A DNA stretch of 8,708 nt from contig DFBI01000155.1 of assembly GCA_002367335.1 (NCBI GenBank), forward strand, positions 1,140 to 9,847, given 5' to 3'. The translations under genes were made by a program, and so were the position numbers. Positions 1 to 5,630 of the stretch are shown piece by piece. The notes under the pieces are model-generated. The model was not told the DNA's origin, did no database searches, and saw only the letters and a list, made by a program, of their open reading frames with translations. Within the stretch, counting starts at the first letter, position 1, and every line of letters starts with the position of its first letter. This DNA comes from Syntrophaceae bacterium UBA3084. Its GTDB lineage: Bacteria > Desulfobacterota > Syntrophia > Syntrophales > UBA6807.

Positions 1-2
1 GA

Positions 3-1331
3 GTTAAAGTTTTCAGCCACAGCAAGCGCTTTAACAATCCAAAAGGATGGTTCTGCGGTATCGGAAAATGCTGCTCCTGCCTGATGCGTGTCGACGGAAT
101 TCCAAATGTCAGGACCTGTGTTGTTCCGGTGAGAGAAGGAATGCAGGTGGAGAGGCAGGGACAGAGAGCAATGCTTCCATCTCATGCCGAGATAGATGTG
201 GAAAGGGAAGAAATAGATGTTCATGCACTCATCATTGGCGGCGGACCTGCCGGCCTGGGAGCAGGCATAACTGCCGGGCAGCTTGGGTTAAGCACGGTAA
301 TCATTGACGAGAATCATAACTACGGGGGCCAGCTTATCAAGCAGACCCATAAGTTCTTTGGTTCAAAAGAGGAATACGCGGGCTTAAGAGGGTTTGAGAT
401 AGCTGATATCATGTACGGGGAGTTCATGGAAACAGGCGGTGTGTATCTTAATGAGACCAGCGCTGTTGGCTATTACGGAAAGAAGAATAATAAGCATATA
501 TATATCGCATGCCAAAGAAGAGAAGGCGGTTATACACTTCTTGAAATTTCGTCAAAATATATTGTGGTCACAACCGGGGCCTTTGAAAATTATCTGTCGT
601 TTCCCGGGAACTATCTGCCGGGCGTTTACGGTGCGGGTGGTGTGCAGACACTAATGAATGTTTACGGCGTAAGGCCAGGGAAAAAGGCATTGATTGTAGG
701 CGCGGGGAATATCGGGCTCATAGTGGGATACCAGCTGCTGCAGGCGGGAGTTGAAGTAAAAGCTTTAATTGAAGCTTTGCCTAAAATTGGCGGCTACCTT
801 GTTCACGCGTCCAAGCTCAAGCGCCTTGGGGTTCCTATTTATACAAGCCATACCATTAAAAACGCCCGGGGAAAGGAATCAGTGGAAGGAGCCACTATTG
901 TAGAACTTGATAAAAATATGAATCCAGTCAAGGGAACGGAAAAGGATTTTGAAGTGGACCTTATTTTAATAGCAGTCGGCCTTTCGGCATCCAATAAAAT
1001 TCTTTCGCAGATAGGATGTAAAAACACATACGTGAAAGAAATGGGAACGTGGCTCCCCATACACAATGAATATATGGAAACAACCATTGAGGGAATTTAC
1101 CTTGCGGGAGACGCTGGAGGAATAGCAGAAGCAAGTACGGCAATGCTCGAAGGAAAACTTGCCGGTGCAGCTATTGCCGAAAAGGAAGGCTGTGACAGGG
1201 ATAAAATAGAGGCTGTTAAAAAAACCGTTTTTTGCGAGCTGTCCCAAATAAGGGAAAGTGAATTTTTAATACCCATTGAAAAAGGTAAAAAGAGATGTCA
1301 CCGGAAATGGGAAGAGGTAAAGAAGGCATGA
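3..1331 (+). CDS. FAD/NAD-dependent dehydrogenase alpha-type subunit with N-terminal [2Fe-2S] domain (5' end outside window)
   Basis: The reading frame is open from base 3, so the start lies before the window; 442 residues are visible. The visible part begins inside a plant-type [2Fe-2S] domain of the HcnA/sarcosine-oxidase-alpha kind, with cysteines 18, 23, 26 and 39 in C-x4-C-x2-C-x12-C spacing. A pyridine nucleotide-disulfide reductase fold follows: FAD-binding GGGPAG near residues 79-84, a second Rossmann motif GAGNIG near 233-238, and the late FAD motif with YLAGDAGG near the C-terminus. Relatives (HcnB, hydroxyproline dehydrogenase and archaeal proline dehydrogenase alpha subunits) take electrons from a DAO-type partner and pass them on to a dye, quinone or NAD. 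The C-terminal BFD-like [2Fe-2S] segment common in this family is absent here and is encoded as a separate gene two positions downstream. The stop overlaps the next start by 4 nt. An internal ATG at 84 would delete three cluster cysteines and is not the true start. Confidence 0.9.
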   Translation, partial: VKVFSHSKRFNNPKGWFCGIGKCCSCLMRVDGIPNVRTCVVPVREGMQVERQGQRAMLPSHAEIDVEREEIDVHALIIGGGPAGLGAGITAGQLGLSTVIIDENHNYGGQLIKQTHKFFGSKEEYAGLRGFEIADIMYGEFMETGGVYLNETSAVGYYGKKNNKHIYIACQRREGGYTLLEISSKYIVVTTGAFENYLSFPGNYLPGVYGAGGVQTLMNVYGVRPGKKALIVGAGNIGLIVGYQLLQAGVEVKALIEALPKIGGYLVHASKLKRLGVPIYTSHTIKNARGKESVEGATIVELDKNMNPVKGTEKDFEVDLILIAVGLSASNKILSQIGCKNTYVKEMGTWLPIHNEYMETTIEGIYLAGDAGGIAEASTAMLEGKLAGAAIAEKEGCDRDKIEAVKKTVFCELSQIRESEFLIPIEKGKKRCHRKWEEVKKA

Positions 1332-1831
1332 AAAAAGAACCAAGAGAAATAGGATACCTGCCATTTGAGGTTATTAAGGAAAAAATAACGCTCCCTTCAA
1401 AAGAAAGAATGGAAAAAGGAGGGGTTGCTATTATTGAATGTGTGGAGAGTATTCCATGCGACCCGTGCGTGGAAAGCTGCAATTCCGAGGCGATCATAAA
1501 GGAAGACCTTACCAGTCTACCGCGTGTGGATTATGAAAAGTGCACAGGATGCGCGCTGTGCGTTGATTCCTGCCCGGGACTTTGTATTTTTATTGTTGAC
1601 TGCAGCAGGGAGGATAAGGCGCTAGTGTATATTCCCTATGAAATGCTGCCTGCCCCTCAAAAAGGGGACAGGGGAGACGCGCTTGACCGTGCAGGAAAAA
1701 AAATCGGATCCATGGAAGTCGCGAAAGTCCGAAAAGGCGAACGCGGAACAACCGTTCTTGGCATACTTGTGGAAAAAGATCTTGCCATGGATGTTCGGGC
1801 AGTAAAAATACCGGAGAGTTCAAATGGATAA
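1328..1831 (+). CDS. Ferredoxin-like 4Fe-4S subunit of the dehydrogenase complex
   Basis: A 167-residue protein with two cysteine clusters. The second is canonical C-x2-C-x2-C-x3-CP (Cys72, 75, 78, 82). The first is atypical, C-x5-C-x2-C-x3-C (Cys38, 44, 47, 51), so one or two [4Fe-4S] clusters are expected. Extra cysteines sit at 86 and 92. No signal peptide or membrane segment is seen. The likely role is electron relay between the DAO-type subunit and the FAD/NAD subunit; the size of about 18 kDa fits the gamma subunit of archaeal dye-linked proline dehydrogenase. I chose ATG 1328 because it overlaps the upstream TGA as ATGA and has AGAGG/AAGAAGG upstream. An in-frame ATG at 1295 would add 11 residues and overlap the upstream gene by 37 nt. 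Confidence 0.85.
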   Translation: MKKEPREIGYLPFEVIKEKITLPSKERMEKGGVAIIECVESIPCDPCVESCNSEAIIKEDLTSLPRVDYEKCTGCALCVDSCPGLCIFIVDCSREDKALVYIPYEMLPAPQKGDRGDALDRAGKKIGSMEVAKVRKGERGTTVLGILVEKDLAMDVRAVKIPESSNG

Positions 1832-2117
1832 TGAAAAAGAAACCATAGTATGCTTCTGTGAAGACGTTACGGAAGGTGAAATCATAAACGCGATTAAACA
1901 GGGCATGACAAAACCAGTGGATATTAAAAATTTTCTCCGCCTCGGTATGGGGCCGTGCCAGGGCCGGGGATGCGAGTCGCAGGTTATGAGGCTGATCAGG
2001 CAAGTAACTGGGCAATCCCCGGAACAGATCAAGCCCCTTTCCGACAGACCCCCTATTAAACCTGTACCCATAGGAGTGCTTGATAAAATAAAAAAACAGG
2101 GGGGACAGAAAAGATGA
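1824..2117 (+). CDS. BFD-like [2Fe-2S]-binding protein
   Basis: A 97-residue protein whose first two thirds is a bacterioferritin-associated-ferredoxin-like (Fer2_BFD) domain. Cysteines 10 and 12 (CFC) and 45 and 50 (PCQGRGC) give the C-x-C-x32-C-x4-C signature for one [2Fe-2S] cluster. The C-terminal 35 residues are proline-rich and charged. In HcnB and sarcosine-oxidase-alpha-type proteins this domain is fused to the C-terminus of the FAD subunit; here it stands alone, as in the small delta subunit of archaeal proline dehydrogenase. It starts 8 nt inside the preceding gene, with GGAGAG five bases before the ATG, and its stop overlaps the next gene by 4 nt. It most likely joins the complex as an electron carrier. 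Confidence 0.87.
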   Translation: MDNEKETIVCFCEDVTEGEIINAIKQGMTKPVDIKNFLRLGMGPCQGRGCESQVMRLIRQVTGQSPEQIKPLSDRPPIKPVPIGVLDKIKKQGGQKR

Positions 2118-3280
2118 AAAAGAGCGCTGAAGTTGTCATTATAGGAGGGGGGATAAACGGCTGCTCCATTGCTTATAACCTTGCGAAGGCAAAAGTAAAG
2201 GCCGTGGTTCTTGAGAAAAATTATATTGCAAGCGGGGCAAGCGGCCGCTGCGGCGCGATGATCTGGGCACAGTGGTATGAAGGATCCAGCGAAGTATTGG
2301 CAAAAGTCGGCAACATGACTCTTAACCGGTACGCGAATCTGGAAGAAGAGCTGGATGCGGATATTGAATATACCCTTGAAAGTTCAATAATGCTTGTTAA
2401 AGAAGGAGAAGAGGAAAAGTTTGAAGAAGATATGCTGGAGCTAGAAAGATATTTTAATGTTCGCCCGGAATTCCTTAAGCCTGAAGAGATTAAAAAAATA
2501 GCGCCGTACATCGGAGTTGATAACCTTGAAACTGTTGGCGGGTATCTGCAGACCGGGCATATATCAAGTGCTTCTGCAAACCCGTTCCTTACTATTCACG
2601 CGCTTGTAAATAATGCGAGAAGGCTGGGTGCTGAATTTTATACCAATACTGAAGTAAAAGGAATCATCGTTAAGAATGGAAAAGTTGAAGGTGTTCGAAC
2701 CAGTCAGGGAGATATAAAAACCAATATTGTTGTGAATGCTTCAGGAGCCTGGTCCGCGGATGTTGCCCGCATGGCGGGGATAAAAATTCCCACAAAGCCT
2801 TTTGGTGAAGAAGCGGTTGTAACAGAACCGCTTATGCCTATCACGTATTTTCCCCTGGCCCTGGAAAATTACGGCAGACAGACAAAAAGCGGTAATATAC
2901 TTATCGGAGAAGAGCCCCTGCCTGAACAGGAACCTGGCTACAGCACGGAAACAACTCTCGATTTTCTTCCGCGCATCAGCGAAATGCTTTTAAAGCTGTT
3001 TCCAACATTCGGTCATATAAACATTTTGAGACAGTGGGCGGGAGTAGAAGATGTAACGCCTGATCAGCTTCCTATTCTCGGGAGAGCAGATGAGGTGGAA
3101 GGCCTTATCCTTGCCTGCGCCACCCAGGGTTTTGGGTTCTGCCTTTCTCAGGCAGTCGGTGAGATCGTTGCTGACATCATTATGAAAAAAGATAAACATA
3201 AGGATATCGCGGAAGCATTAAGTTTAAGCCGCTTTGAGAAAAAATATCGGGAATTTTCCGGGCGCTGGTACACCGACTAG
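2114..3280 (+). CDS. DAO-family FAD-dependent amine/imino-acid dehydrogenase, catalytic beta-type subunit
   Basis: A 388-residue protein of the D-amino-acid oxidase/sarcosine oxidase beta superfamily, full length for that family. The N-terminal FAD Rossmann motif is GGGINGCSIAYNLA at about residues 11-24, followed by an acidic strand end (VVLEK) and the SGASGRCG segment. The C-terminus carries the family signature WAGVEDVTPDQLPILG and a GFGF loop before the last FAD-contacting helix. Family members dehydrogenate the C-N bond of secondary or tertiary amino acids such as sarcosine, dimethylglycine, proline or hydroxyproline. The substrate cannot be read from the sequence: the usual GGIRQQ-like stretch after GRC is replaced by AMIWAQW. 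The start at 2114 forms ATGA with the upstream stop, with AGGGGGGA upstream. It is the last gene of the operon and is probably cytoplasmic. Confidence 0.9.
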   Translation: MKKSAEVVIIGGGINGCSIAYNLAKAKVKAVVLEKNYIASGASGRCGAMIWAQWYEGSSEVLAKVGNMTLNRYANLEEELDADIEYTLESSIMLVKEGEEEKFEEDMLELERYFNVRPEFLKPEEIKKIAPYIGVDNLETVGGYLQTGHISSASANPFLTIHALVNNARRLGAEFYTNTEVKGIIVKNGKVEGVRTSQGDIKTNIVVNASGAWSADVARMAGIKIPTKPFGEEAVVTEPLMPITYFPLALENYGRQTKSGNILIGEEPLPEQEPGYSTETTLDFLPRISEMLLKLFPTFGHINILRQWAGVEDVTPDQLPILGRADEVEGLILACATQGFGFCLSQAVGEIVADIIMKKDKHKDIAEALSLSRFEKKYREFSGRWYTD

Positions 3281-3296
3281 CCTGGATTATTCATAA

Positions 3297-3397
3297 AAAA
3301 TGCCGATTTATATAAAAAGATTCTTCTTGAAAAGTTTTTTCAGCAATGTCAGGATAAGTTCCTGATATTGCTTAAGTAAAAAAGGAATCGGCATTTT
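3297..3397. terminator. Long imperfect hairpin between convergent genes, candidate bidirectional terminator
   Basis: Outer arms AAAATGCCGATT (3297-3308) and AATCGGCATTTT (3386-3397) pair over 12 bp. Inside, AGCAATGTCAGGA (3342-3354) pairs with TCCTGATATTGCT (3360-3372) over 13 bp around a 5-nt loop, and T6 (3335-3340) can pair with A6 (3378-3383). The element lies 16 bp past the + strand operon and downstream of the minus-strand methyltransferase, where a shared terminator is expected. Read on the minus strand the outer stem ends in six T, on the + strand in TTTTCTT. The inner stem contains one G.U pair in + strand RNA, which becomes C.A in minus-strand RNA. The 77-nt interior is unusually large for an intrinsic terminator, so a small structured RNA or mobile-repeat remnant is possible. 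Confidence 0.5.
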
Positions 3398-3500
3398 CTT
3401 CCCGTGAAGCAAATCCAAGGGATACAAGTGCTGCGGGCGCATGTGATACAAAATATTTAAGATCACAGTATTCAATTCTTATATCCTTAAGTTTTTTCAA
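3372..3500 (-). CDS. Small hypothetical ORF (42 aa, TTG start) downstream of the methyltransferase
   Basis: The methyltransferase stop is followed 20 nt later by a TTG codon preceded, at 6-nt spacing, by GAGGAG (complement of 3507-3512). The frame encodes 42 residues beginning MKKLKDIRIEYCDL and ending ENADSFFT before a TAA at 3372-3374. I recognise no family. After that TAA the same frame stays open for another 26 codons, to a TGA at 3291-3293, so the ORF may be a nonsense-interrupted remnant of a gene of about 69 codons. Its 3' end overlaps the inverted repeat. The ribosome binding site and operon-like spacing favour translation. The short length, the TTG start and the hairpin overlap argue against a functional protein. 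Confidence 0.35.
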   Translation of the reverse strand: MKKLKDIRIEYCDLKYFVSHAPAALVSLGFASREENADSFFT

Positions 3501-3520
3501 ATCAGTCTCCTCACAATTTC

Positions 3521-4951
3521 TTATTGCGCATACTTTTTTTCATATGCTTTAATAATGTCATAACCCTTTTGAATAATAGCTTCATCCACATGGGCTACCT
3601 GATGCTCTGTGAGAATTTTATTGACAAGTTCTCCTGCTTTTTTAATCTGCTCTTCTTTTTCCATTATAAGAAGTTCGTACTTCTTTTCATCCCACTGTAT
3701 AAGCTCATTTCTCAGGTACTTAAGTGTATGGGGATGAGTCAGGAAAGTCCCCCTGGGCCCTAAATCCCTGAGCGCGTCAAGGCCGAGTTTTTCATCGGTA
3801 ATATCTATTGGCTTTAAATATTCACGGCAGCACTCCCATGTGTAGGAGTCAATAAGGAGTTGTTTAAAACAGACGCCTTTGGCGTTATCTATGGATCCAA
3901 GACCCGCAACAAAATCAGTATGACCGGAACACGCGCAAAAGGTTATAAATGAATCAAACAGAGTTTCCCGCTGATCACTGCCAACGCTGAATCCTCCAAA
4001 ATCTCCATTAAAAGAAGGCAAATTATATCTTCTGGCCATTTGCGCCATGCCGGTATGAATCAGGCCGAATTCAGGAGCGTCATAATTAAAGCTTCCGTCA
4101 GCCATATTCATGGGAGCTGATTCAGCGCCAAAAACATGAGGGGCGCCTTCTGCCGCGGCCTGAGTGATCACAAGGCTGGCAAGATTTTCCGCGTTTGAAG
4201 TAAGCATCATACCCGCAACCGTAACAGGGGCTGAAAGGCCGCCGCTTGCCATGGAAAGGGTGACAACCGGAACGCCTGCTTTGGCGAATGCAACCTGTGA
4301 TTCAATAGATCCTTTTTCAAAAGAGAGCGGGGCAAGAGGGCAGACGATCATGGAAATAATCGGCCGTTTCTTCAGTTCTTCTTTTCCGCCGACCAGAAGG
4401 GACGCCAGTTCTACCTGCGCCTGCGCGTTATGTGCTCCGTGAACAGCATCACCCATGAAATGCTTGGAGCAGTTTGTCAGGGTTATCCAGAGCTCGTACA
4501 ATGTCTGGGCCATGGCGGGCCTGTCCTTTACGGTAACTGCCGGCCATAAAATATTAATGCCGTCAAGGCTGTCACACAGCTTTGCCACATCAGCCGCGTC
4601 TTCAGCCGTGGTGTCACGGTATTCATTGGTATCCTTGTCACGGATAAAAACAGCGCACCCGTTCATTGCTGAATAAGGATAGGATGGTGCGGGAAGCGGA
4701 AGATCGTTTTTCGGATCCCAGCCGCAAAGAGTTACTTCATTCGGCGCTGATTCAAGGGCCTCGTTTACCATTTTTTTAGTAATTTTTGCATTGTTCTTTT
4801 CATAATCAACAGAAGCACCCTTTTTCTCAAGCATCTCCAGCACAGACTCACTGTCAACCCTGATGCCAACTTCCTTCAGGCATTCAATGCTCTTGTCATG
4901 AATGAAATCTTCTTCAGCCTTACTAAGTAATGTTGCTTTTAAATGAGCCAT
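3521..4951 (-). CDS. Trimethylamine methyltransferase (MttB) superfamily protein, non-pyrrolysine type
   Basis: A 476-residue protein matching the MttB superfamily in length and style. It has the N-terminal helical segment with SIECLKEVGIRV, a TIM-barrel core, and the late conserved stretch around LGSIDNAKG (351-359), IDSYTWECC (367-375) and the THPHTLKYLRNEL region (405-417). Archaeal MttB reads an in-frame UAG as pyrrolysine. This frame has no internal stop, so it belongs with the non-Pyl members, such as the glycine betaine methyltransferase type, which move a methyl group from a quaternary amine to a corrinoid protein. No cognate corrinoid protein or reactivase is in the window. It has no signal peptide and is cytoplasmic. 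AAGGAG (4959-4964) lies 7 nt before the ATG. It is convergent with the dehydrogenase operon, which could process the demethylated product. The substrate is unknown. Confidence 0.9.
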   Translation of the reverse strand: MAHLKATLLSKAEEDFIHDKSIECLKEVGIRVDSESVLEMLEKKGASVDYEKNNAKITKKMVNEALESAPNEVTLCGWDPKNDLPLPAPSYPYSAMNGCAVFIRDKDTNEYRDTTAEDAADVAKLCDSLDGINILWPAVTVKDRPAMAQTLYELWITLTNCSKHFMGDAVHGAHNAQAQVELASLLVGGKEELKKRPIISMIVCPLAPLSFEKGSIESQVAFAKAGVPVVTLSMASGGLSAPVTVAGMMLTSNAENLASLVITQAAAEGAPHVFGAESAPMNMADGSFNYDAPEFGLIHTGMAQMARRYNLPSFNGDFGGFSVGSDQRETLFDSFITFCACSGHTDFVAGLGSIDNAKGVCFKQLLIDSYTWECCREYLKPIDITDEKLGLDALRDLGPRGTFLTHPHTLKYLRNELIQWDEKKYELLIMEKEEQIKKAGELVNKILTEHQVAHVDEAIIQKGYDIIKAYEKKYAQ

Positions 4952-5207
4952 TTCCCTTCTCCTTGCTCTAAAAATATTTGTCTTTAAAAATATAAGACCT
5001 GACTATAGCTTCAAATCCAATCTTCTGTAATGGTACAGAAGGCATATATGGTATCTTCCGGCCTTATTTATTTGTTTTGGCGGCATATTGTATTTTCTCT
5101 CCTTCTGTTATGGATTCTTCCAACCTGTTACGGTCAGCGCGAAGCATATATTACCGCTGATGCTTTTTGACCGCGCTAAATGTGGGTTAAATTAATTGAA
5201 CAACCGT
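4952..5207 (-). promoter_or_regulatory. Long 5' leader of the methyltransferase gene with two stem-loops
   Basis: About 255 bases separate the inferred transcription start from the methyltransferase ATG, with no convincing gene. Two inverted repeats stand out. At 5131-5173, CGGTCA pairs with TGACCG, and an inner AAGCAT pairs with ATGCTT around a 12-nt loop. At 5022-5041, CTTCTGTA pairs perfectly with TACAGAAG around a 4-nt loop. Two overlapping 27-codon ORFs also occur on this strand (5147-5064 and 5086-5003); only the second has a Shine-Dalgarno-like AGGAG. The leader could be a cis-regulatory RNA or carry a second operator. I recognise no known riboswitch class. Confidence 0.35.
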
Positions 5208-5212
5208 TCAAT
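5195..5212. promoter_or_regulatory. Perfect 18-bp palindrome, probable operator at the methyltransferase promoter
   Basis: ATTGAAC-AACC-GTTCAAT is a perfect 7+4+7 inverted repeat. It begins one base downstream of the inferred -10 on the minus strand and so covers the expected start site, the position where a dimeric repressor (TetR-like or similar) would block transcription. No regulator gene is in the window, so the binding protein is unknown. Confidence 0.5.
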
Positions 5213-5213
5213 A

Positions 5214-5243
5214 TTTATAGTCTATGTACAATCAGCCTGTCAA
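5214..5243 (-). promoter_or_regulatory. Sigma70-like promoter for the methyltransferase gene
   Basis: On the minus strand a consensus -35 TTGACA (5238-5243) is followed after 18 nt by TATAAA (5214-5219), or after 17 nt by CTATAA. Transcription would start near 5207, inside the palindrome at 5195-5212, and run about 255 nt to the ATG at 4951. The match is good, and the orientation and position agree with the gene. Confidence 0.5.
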
Positions 5244-5310
5244 GTAAAATTGTATATATGATGTTGTATACGGGTTGGAGAATAAAAAGCCTTTTACAGA
5301 ATTAAAAATA

Positions 5311-5549
5311 TGGGCTAATTTAAAGAAATCTGTTTTAGATTCTTTCATGTGATTTTGGGGGATATTGATTCTGCTAAAGGGATCTCTTTCGAACAGTTGA
5401 TTGTTGATTCCTATATGTGGGATTGCTGCAAGAACTATATGAATGAAGTGGAAATATCGGAAGAGAAGATAGGTTTGGATGCTGTTAAAGAAGTTGGGCA
5501 TGGCCATAATTTCCTGAAGGCCAATGTGGTTGTTTTCTGTCTATTTTAA
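5311..5549 (+). pseudogene. Decayed fragment of a second MttB-family methyltransferase gene
   Basis: The frame from 5355 encodes LGDIDSAKG, then VDSYMWDCC and IGLDAVKEVG. It aligns without gaps to residues 351-404 of the intact methyltransferase at 3521-4951, with 27 of 54 residues identical by hand count and mostly conservative differences. Just upstream, in another frame (5311-5349), KKSVLDSFM aligns with residues around 328-336 (LFDSF) of the same protein. Between these blocks only 8 nt remain where 45 are expected, so about 37 nt are lost, causing a frameshift. Homology stops after GHGHNFL near 5519, and the tail to the TAA at 5549 is unrelated. The N-terminal two thirds and C-terminal 70 residues are missing. 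It lies on the opposite strand to the intact gene. The GTG at 5349 has no clear ribosome binding site, so this is a remnant rather than a small gene. Confidence 0.75.
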
Positions 5550-5630
5550 GAGGAAAGCCTGTCCTTTTGTGGTATGTTTATACACTCCACCCTCGGGACG
5601 AAGTGCTAACATTAAAAAAGTCTTAAAAGG

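Noticed and set aside
47..307. 86-codon + strand ORF at the left end
   Set aside because: It is out of frame with the [2Fe-2S]/FAD subunit, whose cluster and Rossmann motifs span the same bases.
1590..2015. 141-codon open frame on the minus strand
   Set aside because: It lies antisense across the ferredoxin and BFD-like genes, whose cysteine motifs are clear; it shows no recognisable domain.
3521..4951. Pyrrolysine-dependent MttB
   Set aside because: The frame is uninterrupted by UAG, so it is the non-pyrrolysine type.
5196..5221. + strand promoter TTGAAC/TATAGT that could serve the MttB fragment
   Set aside because: The spacer is only 14 nt, and the hexamers coincide with the palindrome and the stronger minus-strand promoter.
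5575..5597. Possible terminator hairpin after the receptor gene (CACT...AGTG)
   Set aside because: The stem has three mismatches and is not followed by a T tract in the minus direction.
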